NCBI GenBank assembly: GCA_963775335.1
Contig: CAVZIJ010000001.1
Span: 1-64,000, forward strand
Direction of reading: 5' to 3'
Length of the DNA: 64,000 bases
Origin: CAVQCX01 sp963775335
GTDB taxonomy: Bacteria; Pseudomonadota; Gammaproteobacteria; Chromatiales; Chromatiaceae
The translations under genes and the position numbers were made by a program. This document shows, in pieces, positions 51,969 through 60,419 of this stretch. The notes under the pieces were generated by a model, which was not told the origin of the DNA, made no database searches, and was given only the letters and a program-made list of their open reading frames with translations. Within the stretch, counting starts at the first letter, position 1. Each line of letters begins with the position of its first letter.

Positions 51969-52017
51969 CGGCCCGCGCTGGTCGGAGCTTGCAGGCGGTG
52001 CTGCCGAGGGGCTGTTG

Positions 52018-52168
52018 GCGTTTGTCTGAGCGAGGGCGATTGCGAGCGATTTTTCGGGCTGACAAGGCGCGGTGAGGAGGAATAGTGGATCGATGGCGAC
52101 GAGCCGCAACACAGTCAGCGCGGAAAAGGGCCGTAATCGGACCGCGAACGGCAATTGTCAACAGCCCC
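52018..52168. mobile_element. ggggctgttgac-type element, copy B
   Basis: Same interior as 17299-17459 with small deletions; ends ggggctgttg and caacagcccc. It begins 49 bases after the pentanucleotide array. Confidence 0.8.
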
Positions 52169-52256
52169 TAGCGTCTGACGCGGTCTGTTAGAATCTCGAC
52201 CGAGCCTGGGCCCGTGCCGGCCTGGCTTGGGTCCTACAGCAACCCAGGAGTATGTC

Positions 52257-53723
52257 TTGCGCCTGCAACCAGTCATCCTCTCCGGAGGATCGGGCACCCG
52301 GCTCTGGCCGTTGTCCCGGGAGACCTACCCCAAGCAGTTCCTCCCGCTGGTCGGGGAGGCCACGATGCTGCAACAGACAGCGGCGCGACTCGACGGTCTC
52401 GGCACCGAACATCCCCACCACGGGATCGCGGTTGACGACCCGATCCTGGTATGCAACGAGACCCATCGCTTTCTGGTCGCCGAGCAGCTGCTGGAGGTAG
52501 GGCGTCGGGCCGATGCGATCATCCTGGAGCCGGTGGGGCGCAACACCGCCCCCGCGTTGACCCTGGCCGCCCTGGCGGCGATACGCAGCGGCGAGGACCC
52601 GGTGCTCATCGCCATGCCGGCCGACCACGTGATCGCCGATCCCGCGGGATTTCGCCACCAGGTGGCCGAGGGTTGGGTGCGGGCGTCCGCGGGGGCAGTC
52701 ATCACCTTCGGGATCGTGCCCTCGGGCCCCGAGACGGGCTTCGGCTACCTGCTCAAGGGCGAGCCCCTGGGCGCGCGCGGCTCCGCCTTCGTGCTGCAGC
52801 GGTTCGTCGAAAAGCCTGATGCGGAGACCGCCGCTGTCTACGTGGCGAGTGGCTCCTATTTGTGGAACAGCGGGATCTTCATGCTCAGAGCCAGGCGCTG
52901 GATAGAGCTGGTCGAGCGCTACCGCCCGGAGATCGCCCTGGCCTGTCAGAAGGCGCTGGCCGCGGCCAGCGCCGACCTGGACTTCTGCCGGATCGATGCC
53001 GAGACCTTTCGCGATTGCCCATCGGACTCCATCGACTATGCGGTGATGGAGCCGTTGTCCGCCGAGGGCGGCGGCGATGTCGTGGTCTTGCCGTTGGATG
53101 TCGGTTGGTCCGATGTCGGGGCCTGGTCGACCCTTTGGGAGGTGAGCGAGCGCGATTCACTGGGCAACGTGATCCATGGCGATGTGTTCGTCCACGATGC
53201 GCGGGGGAACCTGATCCACGCGCAGGACCGGATGGTCGCCGCGGTGGCGGTGGACAATCTGATCGTCATCGAAACGCCGGACGCGGTGTTGGTCGCCGAC
53301 AAGCGGCGGTGCCAGGACGTCAAGGCTGTGACCGGTTATCTGAAGGGCGCCCGTCGCTCGGAGGGTGAGACCCACCGGCGGGTCCATCGCCCCTGGGGGA
53401 CCTATGAGCCCGTGGACGCGGGAGAGCGCTATCAGGTCAAACGCTTGACGGTCAAGCCGGGCGCGGCCCTATCTCTCCAGCTCCACCATCATCGGGCAGA
53501 GCACTGGATCGTGGTGCGTGGGACAGCGCGGGTCACCTGTGACGACAAGGTGTTCCTCGTGTCCGAGAACCAGTCGACCTATATCCCCATCGGGGCGCGG
53601 CACCGCCTCGAGAATCCGGGCAGCATCCCGCTCGACCTGATCGAGGTGCAGTCCGGCAGCTATCTCGGCGAAGACGACATCGTGCGCTTCCAGGACCTCT
53701 ACAATCGGGAGTCCCGAGGTTGA
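52257..53723 (+). CDS. manC: Mannose-1-phosphate guanylyltransferase / mannose-6-phosphate isomerase
   Basis: A 488-residue bifunctional enzyme. The start TTG 52257 is preferred over TTG 52227 because the sequence becomes the family N-terminus LQPVILSGGSGTRLWPLSRE at once and an aggag Shine-Dalgarno lies 7 bases before it. GGSGTRLWP binds GTP; MPADHVI and VEKPDAETA follow; the C-terminal cupin part (ERYQVKRLTVKPGAALSLQ, LHHHRAEHWIVVRG) is the phosphomannose isomerase domain. It makes GDP-mannose for polysaccharide or O-antigen synthesis. No other sugar gene is next to it here. Confidence 0.94.
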   Translation: MRLQPVILSGGSGTRLWPLSRETYPKQFLPLVGEATMLQQTAARLDGLGTEHPHHGIAVDDPILVCNETHRFLVAEQLLEVGRRADAIILEPVGRNTAPALTLAALAAIRSGEDPVLIAMPADHVIADPAGFRHQVAEGWVRASAGAVITFGIVPSGPETGFGYLLKGEPLGARGSAFVLQRFVEKPDAETAAVYVASGSYLWNSGIFMLRARRWIELVERYRPEIALACQKALAAASADLDFCRIDAETFRDCPSDSIDYAVMEPLSAEGGGDVVVLPLDVGWSDVGAWSTLWEVSERDSLGNVIHGDVFVHDARGNLIHAQDRMVAAVAVDNLIVIETPDAVLVADKRRCQDVKAVTGYLKGARRSEGETHRRVHRPWGTYEPVDAGERYQVKRLTVKPGAALSLQLHHHRAEHWIVVRGTARVTCDDKVFLVSENQSTYIPIGARHRLENPGSIPLDLIEVQSGSYLGEDDIVRFQDLYNRESRG

Positions 53724-53804
53724 CTCCGGCGCGGGCCTCGGCGGCGGCTCGCCGCCCGGGCCGAAATTCGCTATCCTTCCGCCCTTTGCCCGGGGCTCCG
53801 AGAC

Positions 53805-54896
53805 ATGGGATTCAAGTGTGGCATCGTGGGGCTTCCCAACGTCGGCAAGTCCACCCTATTCAACGCCCTCACCAAGGCCCGTATCGCGGCCGAGAACTAT
53901 CCCTTCTGCACCATAGACCCCAACGTGGGGGTGGTACCTTTGCCCGATCCGCGCCTGGACGTGATCGCCGGGATCGTGCAGCCCCAGCGCGTGGTACCGA
54001 CCACCATGCAGTTCGTCGACATCGCGGGACTGGTGGCCGGGGCATCCAAGGGCGAAGGGCTCGGGAACAAGTTCCTGGCCAACATCCGGGAGACCGACGC
54101 GATCGCGCAGGTGGTGCGCTGCTTCGAGGACACCGACGTTGTCCACGTGGCCGGCAAGGTGGACCCGGTGGCCGACATCGAGGTGATCAACACCGAGCTG
54201 GCCCTGGCCGACCTGGAGACGGTCGAGAAGGGCATAGACCGCGCCGCCAAACAGTCTAAGTCCGGCGACAAGAAGATACTGGCCCGCAAGGCGCTGCTGG
54301 AGCGGGTGCGCGAGCAGCTCGACCAAGGCCGGCCGGTTCGGGCCATGGGGCTGACGGCCGATGAGCGGTTGGAGATCCGCGACCTGTTCCTGCTGACTGC
54401 CAAGCCCACCATGTTCGTCGCCAACGTCGCCGACCACGGCTTCGAGGCCAACCCGCATCTCGACGCGGTGCGCGCCTATGCCGAGGCCGAGGGCTCCGTG
54501 GTGGTCCCGGTGTGCGCCGCCATCGAGGCCGAGATTGCCGATCTGGACGAGGCCGACAAACAGGAGTTCCTGGCCGACATGGGCCTCGAAGAGCCGGGCC
54601 TGAACCGGCTGGTGCGGGCCGGTTATCGCCTCCTCGGGCTGGAGACCTATTTCACTGCGGGAGAGAAGGAGGTGCGGGCCTGGACCATCCCGGTGAACGC
54701 CACCGCCCCCCAGGCGGCAGGGGTCATCCACTCGGATTTCGAGCGTGGCTTCATCCGCGCCGAGGTCATCTCTTACCAGGATTTTGTCCAATATCGGGGG
54801 GAGCACGGGGCCCGCGAGGCGGGGCGGCTGCGTTCCGAAGGGAAGGAATATATCGTTCAAGACGGTGACGTGATCCATTTCCGGTTCAACGTCTAG
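53805..54896 (+). CDS. ychF: Redox-regulated ATPase/GTPase YchF
   Basis: A 363-residue Obg-family protein. G1 GLPNVGKSTLFNAL at 8-21, G3 DIAGLVAGASKGEGLGNKFL near 66, the NVAD-type motif (VANVADHGFEAN near 206) and a C-terminal TGS domain (DFERGFIRAEVISYQDFVQY). YchF/OLA1 proteins prefer ATP to GTP and act on ribosomes under stress. Complete. Confidence 0.97.
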   Translation: MGFKCGIVGLPNVGKSTLFNALTKARIAAENYPFCTIDPNVGVVPLPDPRLDVIAGIVQPQRVVPTTMQFVDIAGLVAGASKGEGLGNKFLANIRETDAIAQVVRCFEDTDVVHVAGKVDPVADIEVINTELALADLETVEKGIDRAAKQSKSGDKKILARKALLERVREQLDQGRPVRAMGLTADERLEIRDLFLLTAKPTMFVANVADHGFEANPHLDAVRAYAEAEGSVVVPVCAAIEAEIADLDEADKQEFLADMGLEEPGLNRLVRAGYRLLGLETYFTAGEKEVRAWTIPVNATAPQAAGVIHSDFERGFIRAEVISYQDFVQYRGEHGAREAGRLRSEGKEYIVQDGDVIHFRFNV

Positions 54897-55005
54897 GCCG
54901 CGTTGCTGGCGGGGCCTCGCCGAGCCCGGCGCAGTGGATGTGCCCCGATCGGGTGCCGCAGCGGGAGGGCCTGGTAATGTATGCGGGCCAACGCGTCGCG
55001 GCGCC

Positions 55006-55034
55006 TTGACAAGCCAGGTCCCGCGGTTTAGTTT
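55006..55034 (+). promoter_or_regulatory. Promoter of tRNA-Met
   Basis: TTGACA at 55006-55011 and TAGTTT at 55029-55034, with 17 bases between them. Transcription would start near 55041, 8 bases before the tRNA 5' end. Confidence 0.65.
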
Positions 55035-55048
55035 TGCGCCCCTTTCGT

Positions 55049-55125
55049 GGCTACGTAGCTCAGCCGGTTAGAGCACAGCACTCATAATGCTGGGGTCGGT
55101 GGTTCGAGTCCACCCGTAGCTACCA
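55049..55125 (+). tRNA. tRNA-Met (anticodon CAT), elongator type
   Basis: 77 bases starting ggctacgtagctcagccggt, with loop ctcataa (anticodon CAT), T arm ggttcgagtc and an encoded CCA after cgtagct-a. It is nearly identical in layout to the E. coli elongator methionine tRNA (ggctacgtagctcag start). A lysidine-modified tRNA-Ile with CAT is less likely because of the D-arm sequence. Confidence 0.93.
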
Positions 55126-55139
55126 CTTCCCCGATCCCA

Positions 55140-55168
55140 GGGCGCCCTCGAGGCGCCTTTCTTGTTTC
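55140..55168 (+). terminator. Intrinsic terminator of tRNA-Met
   Basis: ggcgcc-ctcga-ggcgcc followed by tttcttgttt, 15 bases after the tRNA 3' end. Confidence 0.75.
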
Positions 55169-55356
55169 GGCCTCCGCCCAGCGTCTCGAGGACCCCCGCT
55201 GCGCGGCGAGGGCGGGGGGTGTCCGGCGGGACTGGACCGCATCTTGCTAGGTGAACCCTGCCGCGGTACCACCGGCGATGGCGGAGCGTTTCGGGGCCTC
55301 CCATAGTCCCACTCTGTTACAATGCAAAAGTTCATAGCCTTCAACGATCGACAGCC

Positions 55357-56313
55357 ATGAATCTGCGCGACCTCCGATATTTCATCGCGGTGGCGGATAC
55401 GTGCCACTTCGGCAAGGCGGCGGAGCGCTGCTTCGTGAGCCAGCCGACCCTCTCGGGGCAGATCAAGAAGCTAGAGGAGGAGCTCGGCGTATCCCTGTTC
55501 GAGCGGACCAACAAGTCGGTATCGCTCACGCCGATCGGGCTGCAGCTGTTGGGCCATGCCCGCCGGGCGATCGAAGAGGCCGATGCCCTGGCGGAGCTCG
55601 CGCAGGTCTATAAGGACCCGCTCGCCGGACCTTTGCGGCTGGGCGCGATCCCGACCATCAGCCCATACCTCATGCCCCTGATTCTGGCGCCGTTGCGTGC
55701 CAGCCATCCCCGGCTGCGCCTGATTCTTTCCGAAGAGATCACCGATCTGCTGCTGCGGCGTCTCGCCGACCACGAGGTCGACGCCGCATTGATCGCCACG
55801 CCGGTCGACGACCCCGCTTTGGTGTCGCGACCTTTGTTCGACGAGCCGTTCTGGCTGGCTCATCCCCGTAACCACCGCCTGTACAACAAGGAAGAGATTA
55901 CGGAGGACGATCTGGCCCATTTGGACCTACTGCTGTTGGCCGACGGCCATTGCCTCGCCCGACAGGTCATGGAGGTCTGCCGGATGGCCGAGCGGCGAGA
56001 GGCCGGGGCCATGGCCGACCTGCGGGCTTCAAGTCTGGAGACCCTGTTGCAGCTCGTCGGGGCCGGCTTCGGCTCGACCTTGGTGCCTGCGCTGGCCGTG
56101 CGCGGAGCCTGGATGACCGATACAGGGGTGATCGCGCGAAAGTTGTCGGTCCCGCAGGCCTCTCGGCGTGTCTCGTTGGTGTGGCGGCGCACCTTTCCCC
56201 GTATTGCGGCTCTGGACGTCGTCTGCTCGACCATTCTGGCGAAGCTCCCCAACACGGTGCGCAAGGTGCCCATTGCCGACGAGGACCCCGCGGGGTGCAG
56301 GTTGGCGGGCTGA
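55357..56313 (+). CDS. oxyR: OxyR-type hydrogen peroxide sensor
   Basis: A 318-residue LysR regulator. The N-terminal helix-turn-helix (GKAAERCFVSQPTLSGQIKK, 19-38) and the regulatory domain are typical, and the two redox cysteines of OxyR are at exactly C199 and C208 (LADGHCLARQVMEVC), the same numbering as in E. coli. Peroxide oxidises C199 to a disulfide and turns on antioxidant genes. A TACAAT -10-like box lies about 35 bases upstream. The gene is monocistronic here. Confidence 0.96.
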   Translation: MNLRDLRYFIAVADTCHFGKAAERCFVSQPTLSGQIKKLEEELGVSLFERTNKSVSLTPIGLQLLGHARRAIEEADALAELAQVYKDPLAGPLRLGAIPTISPYLMPLILAPLRASHPRLRLILSEEITDLLLRRLADHEVDAALIATPVDDPALVSRPLFDEPFWLAHPRNHRLYNKEEITEDDLAHLDLLLLADGHCLARQVMEVCRMAERREAGAMADLRASSLETLLQLVGAGFGSTLVPALAVRGAWMTDTGVIARKLSVPQASRRVSLVWRRTFPRIAALDVVCSTILAKLPNTVRKVPIADEDPAGCRLAG

Positions 56314-56552
56314 GTTGGGCTCATCCTCGCGCTCGGCGGGGTCCTCCTCCCGCCGGTGGTTGGGGCGTCGGATGCCCGTTGGGCCGGCAGGGCCGGCTGG
56401 ATTCGGTCCGAAAGTCGCCGGGCCCAGGAAACTTTGTCCTCGCGTTCCGGTCTCATCATTGTCCCGTGCGGTGTTGAAGCCGCCGCACTGGGCTCCGGAG
56501 ATGAGCAGTTTGTTCATTTCGGACTCCTCTTGTACATAGCTGTCTGACTTGC

Positions 56553-56582
56553 GCCGATGCCTTGAGGCATCGGCTTTTTTTT
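56553..56582 (+). terminator. Intrinsic terminator after oxyR
   Basis: gccgatgcc-ttga-ggcatcggc followed by eight Ts. It lies 240 bases after the oxyR stop and just upstream of the amtB regulatory region. Confidence 0.85.
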
Positions 56583-56611
56583 GCGCCGAATTAGGGCGAC
56601 ACAGGACTCAT

Positions 56612-56653
56612 GCGCACCATTGAGGTGCGTCTTCCTTGCGCTCTCTTGGTGCG
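56612..56653 (+). promoter_or_regulatory. Two NtrC-like enhancer sites of amtB
   Basis: gcgcaccattgaggtgcgt at 56612-56630 (cgcacc-attga-ggtgcg, a near-perfect NtrC dyad) and tgcgctctcttggtgcg at 56637-56653 (a weaker dyad). Their centres are 24 bases apart, the spacing of classical tandem NtrC sites, about 45-75 bases upstream of the sigma-54 promoter. Confidence 0.65.
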
Positions 56654-56690
56654 AGCCCCGGTACACAGGGCTTTTTCTCGCCCTATTCTG

Positions 56691-56706
56691 TGGCACGAAT
56701 CCTGCA
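56691..56706 (+). promoter_or_regulatory. Sigma-54 promoter of amtB
   Basis: tggcacgaatcctgca: GG and GC are exactly 10 bases apart as in the -24/-12 consensus (TGGCAC-N5-TTGCA). It lies 50 bases before the amtB ATG 56757, which also supports that start. Confidence 0.75.
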
Positions 56707-56756
56707 TCTTCGCGAGGCTCGATATTTCTATCTTCCGAACCTCGGGTGCCCGCGCC

Positions 56757-58061
56757 ATGCCAGAATCGATCCGCAAGCCTCTGCTCCTCTCCCTTGTCGC
56801 CCTGCCGGGCCTGGCGGTCGCTGGCGAGAACGCTGCAAGCGGAGGAGACACGGCGTGGATGCTCACCTCGACCGCCTTGGTGCTGTTCATGACCCTGCCG
56901 GGCCTGGCGCTGTTCTACGGCGGCCTGGTGCGCAGCAAGAACGTCCTCTCGGTGCTGATGCAGTGCTTCGGCATCGCGGGGCTGGTCTCGATCCTCTGGC
57001 TGGTGCTCGGGTACAGCCTTGCCTTTCATGCGGGCAACGGGTTCGTCGGGGATTTCGGTCGCGTGCTGCTGGCCGGGGTAGGTCGCGAGACATTGACCGG
57101 AAGCATCCCGGAGCCCCTTTTCATGTTGTTTCAGATGACTTTCGCGATCATCACGCCGGCCCTGATCGCAGGCGCGTTCGCAGAGCGGATGCGGTTCTCC
57201 TCGATGCTGGTGTTCAGTGCGCTCTGGCTGCTGCTGGTCTATGTGCCCGTCACCCACTGGGTCTGGGGTGGAGGTTGGCTGCAGTCGAGGGGGCTCTATG
57301 ATTTCGCCGGGGGGACAGTGGTGCACATCACGGCCGGCGTGGCTGCCTTGGTGGCCGCCTTGGTCATGGGGCCTCGCCGCGGCTTCCCCGACACCGCGAT
57401 GATGCCTCACAACATGACAATGACCGTGACCGGAGCGGGCATGCTATGGGTGGGGTGGTTCGGCTTCAACGGCGGCAGTGCTCTGGCCGCCAACGGCAAC
57501 GCGGCGATGGCCATGCTGGCCACGCATATCGCCGCCTCGGCGGGGGCCATGACCTGGCTCGTGATCGAATGGCTGCGTTTCGGCAAGCCCTCGGTTCTGG
57601 GTGCCGTCACCGGCATGGTCGCGGGCCTGGGCACCATCACCCCTGCTTCGGGATTTGTCGGCCCTGGCGGCGCGTTGGTCATCGGCGTGGCGGCCGGCGG
57701 AGTGTGCTTCACTGCGACCCAGTACATCAAGCGCGTGCTCAAGATCGACGACTCGCTCGATGTGTTCCCGGTGCACGGGGTGGGCGGGACGTTGGGCACC
57801 CTGTTGACCGGTGTCTTCTCCGCCACTTCCCTGGGGGTGTTCAGCGGGTTCGGGTTTGCTCCGGGCATCAACAGCATGGGGGGCCAGGTCTGGGTCCAGC
57901 TGATCGGGGTCCTCAGCACCGTAACCTACACCGCCGTTTTGACGTGGATCATTCTCAAGGTCGTCGACCGGCTCACCGGCGGTCTGCGGGTCAAGCCCGA
58001 ACAGGAGATCGAGGGCTTGGACATCGCCCTGCACGAGGAGCGGGGTTACGACATCCACTGA
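56757..58061 (+). CDS. amtB: Ammonium transporter
   Basis: A 434-residue Amt protein with a cleavable N-terminus (LLLSLVALPGLAVAGE). Eleven membrane segments follow. WMLTSTALVLFMTLPGLALF, ALFYGGLVRSKN, FAERMRFSS-type (AGAFAERMRFSSML), the first pore histidine in VVHITAGVAALV and the second in FPVHGVGGTLGTLL are all present. It conducts ammonia across the inner membrane and is normally blocked by GlnK; no glnK is seen in the window. The sigma-54 and NtrC sites upstream imply nitrogen control. Confidence 0.96.
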   Translation: MPESIRKPLLLSLVALPGLAVAGENAASGGDTAWMLTSTALVLFMTLPGLALFYGGLVRSKNVLSVLMQCFGIAGLVSILWLVLGYSLAFHAGNGFVGDFGRVLLAGVGRETLTGSIPEPLFMLFQMTFAIITPALIAGAFAERMRFSSMLVFSALWLLLVYVPVTHWVWGGGWLQSRGLYDFAGGTVVHITAGVAALVAALVMGPRRGFPDTAMMPHNMTMTVTGAGMLWVGWFGFNGGSALAANGNAAMAMLATHIAASAGAMTWLVIEWLRFGKPSVLGAVTGMVAGLGTITPASGFVGPGGALVIGVAAGGVCFTATQYIKRVLKIDDSLDVFPVHGVGGTLGTLLTGVFSATSLGVFSGFGFAPGINSMGGQVWVQLIGVLSTVTYTAVLTWIILKVVDRLTGGLRVKPEQEIEGLDIALHEERGYDIH

Positions 58062-58397
58062 CCCTGTGGGCGCCGGCGCTTACGAAGGCCCCTTTGGGGA
58101 CCTTTTCTTGGGCGCCCGTTTGTTGATCGGCGCGAACGCCCGGCAGGGAAGCCGGGCTGGACCATGGCCACAGGGACGTGTAGCCCCCCCGTTGCGAATC
58201 CGTGAATGCAGTCCGGGGTGGCGGTGGCCAAACAAAAGCCGGCATGAAGCCGGCAGTTGAATTGGTCGGGGCGACTGGAGTCCGCAGGACCTCCTGTCCT
58301 GCGCCCTTCGGGCCGCGCTACGCGCGTTCCGGATCGCTCCGGGCGAACCGGCTTCGCTGGCTCTCATCCAGTCACGGGGCCGTTTCTGCCATGAGCG
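58062..58397. other. Intergenic region after amtB
   Basis: No gene. aaggcccc-ttt-gggga-cctt with ttctt (about 58085-58112) may end amtB transcription. On the minus strand gccggc-ttcat-gccggc with ttttgttt (58230-58254) looks like a second terminator for the tRNA-Pro/ispB direction. Confidence 0.5.
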
Positions 58398-58430
58398 AAA
58401 AAAAGAACGGCCGCAATGCGGCCGCCGTTC
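58398..58430 (-). terminator. Intrinsic terminator of ispB/tRNA-Pro
   Basis: On the minus strand gaacggcggccgcattgcgg continues to ccgttc, followed by seven Ts. It lies 8 bases after the tRNA-Pro 3' end. Confidence 0.8.
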
Positions 58431-58437
58431 GTCTATT

Positions 58438-58514
58438 TGGTCGGGGTGACTGGATTCGAACCAGCGACTCCCGCCTCCCGAAGACGGTGCTCTACCAGGC
58501 TGAGCTACACCCCG
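58438..58514 (-). tRNA. tRNA-Pro (anticodon CGG)
   Basis: On the minus strand 77 bases from cggggtgtagctcagcctgg, with anticodon loop ttcggga (CGG), T arm ggttcgaatcc and an encoded CCA. Acceptor cggggtg pairs with caccccg. It follows the ispB stop by 2 bases, so the two may share a transcript. Confidence 0.93.
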
Positions 58515-58516
58515 AA

Positions 58517-59485
58517 TCAGTAACTGCGGCTTACCGAGAAATCCGCCAGTCCGGCCAGTGCGTCCCGGAACCCCGAAGGGGGTAGGCTCTCCAATGCCTG
58601 CTTGGCGCTCTCGGCCTCCTGCCGCGCGAGCCGCGCAGTGTAAGCGATGGCGTCGGTCGATTCAATTATTTTCAAGACCGCCTCGATCTGGTCTGCTCCG
58701 CCGTGCTCTATGGCCCGCCGGAGCAGTTGCGCGTGCTCGGCCGTGCCGACGCGCATGGCCTGGATCAGGGGTAGGGTAGGCTTGCCCTCGGCGAGGTCAT
58801 CTCCCACGTTCTTGCCGAGCTCCTCATTCGAGGAGCTGTAGTCCAGGGCGTCGTCGACGAGCTGGAATGCCATGCCGAGGTGCCGGCCGTAGGCCGCCGT
58901 GGCGGTCTCCGCTCCGGCGTCCGCCCCGGAAAGGACGGCACCGAGCTGGGCGCCGGCCTCGAACAGGGTGGCGGTCTTTCGCAGGATGACGTCGAAGTAC
59001 TGTGCCTCGGTGGTGTCCGGGTTCTTGCAGTTGAGCAGCTGCAGCACCTCGCCTTCGGCGATCCGATTGGTGGCGTGGGACAGGATCTCCATGACCCGCA
59101 TGAGATTGACGTCCACCATCATCTCGAACGCGCGCGAGTACAGGAAATCGCCCACCAGCACGCTGGCCGCATTTCCCCAGACCGCGTTCGCGGTCTCGCG
59201 GCTGCGCCGTAGCTCCGAGCCGTCGACCACATCGTCGTGCAGCAAGGTGGCGGTATGGATGAACTCCACCACCGCGGCCAGGTCGATATGCCGGTTCCCT
59301 CGGTAGCCGAGCGCGCGCGCGGCGAGAAGCACAATCAGCGGGCGCAGGCGTTTGCCCCCGCTGCTGACGATGTAGGAGCCGACCTGGTTGATCAGGACGA
59401 CGTCCGAACGGAGGCGGTCGACGATCAGGGCGTCCACCGCCCGCATGTCGTCGGCGGTGAGCTCGCGGATAGCCGGTAAGTCCAT
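58517..59485 (-). CDS. ispB: Octaprenyl diphosphate synthase
   Basis: A 322-residue polyprenyl synthase from ATG 59485. First Asp-rich motif D84-D85-x-x-D88 in LLHDDVVDG and the second in QLVDDALDYSSS near 212-219, with SSGGKRLRPLIVLLAAR near 42. A small residue pattern upstream of the first motif (EFIHTATLLHDD) agrees with long-chain products. It makes the ubiquinone side chain. Divergent from rplU, as in E. coli and many relatives. Confidence 0.95.
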   Translation of the reverse strand: MDLPAIRELTADDMRAVDALIVDRLRSDVVLINQVGSYIVSSGGKRLRPLIVLLAARALGYRGNRHIDLAAVVEFIHTATLLHDDVVDGSELRRSRETANAVWGNAASVLVGDFLYSRAFEMMVDVNLMRVMEILSHATNRIAEGEVLQLLNCKNPDTTEAQYFDVILRKTATLFEAGAQLGAVLSGADAGAETATAAYGRHLGMAFQLVDDALDYSSSNEELGKNVGDDLAEGKPTLPLIQAMRVGTAEHAQLLRRAIEHGGADQIEAVLKIIESTDAIAYTARLARQEAESAKQALESLPPSGFRDALAGLADFSVSRSY

Positions 59486-59603
59486 GTTGTGATTCAATGA
59501 TTGCCGGCCAGGCCCCTGTTTGGCAGCGGGCATCCTAGGCGGGGTCCCGGCGACTGTCAAGGAGCCGTATCGCGGTCCGGCCCGCACTAAACGGGAACGG
59601 TGA

Positions 59604-59632
59604 TTGACCCTCCGAGCTCCCCAGGATAAACT
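59604..59632 (+). promoter_or_regulatory. Promoter of rplU-rpmA
   Basis: TTGACC at 59604-59609 and TAAACT at 59627-59632 with 17 bases between them; the transcript would have a leader of about 67 bases containing a GC-rich dyad (gcgggcccgcgaccgcggg). Confidence 0.6.
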
Positions 59633-59705
59633 TCCGCCTCATTTTTTGCGGGCCCGCGACCGCGGGCGGGCGCGCCGGAAACATCCAGGTTTCGGAGATT
59701 TCGAC

Positions 59706-60020
59706 ATGTATGCCGTGATTCAGACCGGTGGCAAGCAGTACCGGGTGGCCGAGGGCGATACCCTCAAGGTCGAGAAGCTGGCGGCCGACGAGGGCGCGAC
59801 CGTCGAGCTGGACAAGGTGTTGATGGTCGGTGAAGGCTCGGAGGTCCGGATCGGTGCTCCGTACGTGGACGGCTGCAGCGTGTCCGCCACGGTAAGGGCC
59901 CATGGGCGCGGGGATAAGATCAAGATGATCAAGTTCCGCCGCCGCAAGCACCACCTTAAGCGCCAGGGCCACCGCCAGTGGTACACTGAGCTGAAGATCA
60001 CGGGTATCAACGCAGGCTGA
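59706..60020 (+). CDS. rplU: 50S ribosomal protein L21
   Basis: A 104-residue L21: MYAVIQTGGKQYRVAEGDTL at the start and KFRRRKHHLKRQGHRQWYTE near the end, the 23S rRNA-binding basic patch. Complete. First gene of rplU-rpmA-(obgE-proB). Confidence 0.98.
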   Translation: MYAVIQTGGKQYRVAEGDTLKVEKLAADEGATVELDKVLMVGEGSEVRIGAPYVDGCSVSATVRAHGRGDKIKMIKFRRRKHHLKRQGHRQWYTELKITGINAG

Positions 60021-60044
60021 ATTTAAAGAGATCAGGACCGACCC

Positions 60045-60302
60045 ATGGCACACAAAAAGGCAGGCGGTAGCTCCCGCAACGGTCGCGACTCAGAGTCCAA
60101 GCGACTCGGCGTCAAGGTATTTGGCGGTCAGAGCATCCAGGCGGGTGGGATCATCGTGCGGCAGCGCGGTACCCCCTTCCACGGTGGCCTCAACGTCGGC
60201 TGCGGCAAGGATCACACCCTGTTCGCGAAGGTCGACGGCGTCGTCCGGTTCGAGGTAAAGGGTCCGAAGCAGCGGAAATACGTCAACGTGATACCGGCCT
60301 GA
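60045..60302 (+). CDS. rpmA: 50S ribosomal protein L27
   Basis: An 85-residue L27, MAHKKAGGSSRNGRDSESKR. The N-terminal tail that reaches the peptidyl-transferase centre is intact and needs no cleavage. GGIIVRQRGTPFHGGLNVGC and GKDHTLFAKVDG are conserved. 24 bases after rplU. Confidence 0.98.
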   Translation: MAHKKAGGSSRNGRDSESKRLGVKVFGGQSIQAGGIIVRQRGTPFHGGLNVGCGKDHTLFAKVDGVVRFEVKGPKQRKYVNVIPA

Positions 60303-60326
60303 GCACTGCGCCACATCCCGCCGCAA

Positions 60327-60353
60327 AGGCCTCGTCTCGCGACGGGGCTTTTT
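60327..60353 (+). terminator. Candidate terminator or attenuator after rpmA
   Basis: aggcctcgtc-tcgc-gacggggct followed by tttttgcttt, 25 bases after the stop. Read-through into obgE is probable, as in other gammaproteobacteria. Confidence 0.65.
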
Positions 60354-60419
60354 GCTTTGTGGGGCCGAATCTGGCGGGTCTTGGTGCCGGCGGGTAGAGC
60401 GCAAGCCCGATCAGCAGCT

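Larger units (their letters stand above)
51806..52256. other. Intergenic region with a pentanucleotide array and an inverted-repeat element
   Basis: No gene. 51914-51968 is (ggact)11 and 52018-52168 is the third ggggctgttgac element; both are listed separately. Confidence 0.6.

Noticed and set aside
56029..56517. Minus-strand frame starting MNKLLISGAQCGG with a good aggagt Shine-Dalgarno
   Set aside because: Its body is antisense to oxyR; perhaps a relic start, but no gene can be supported.
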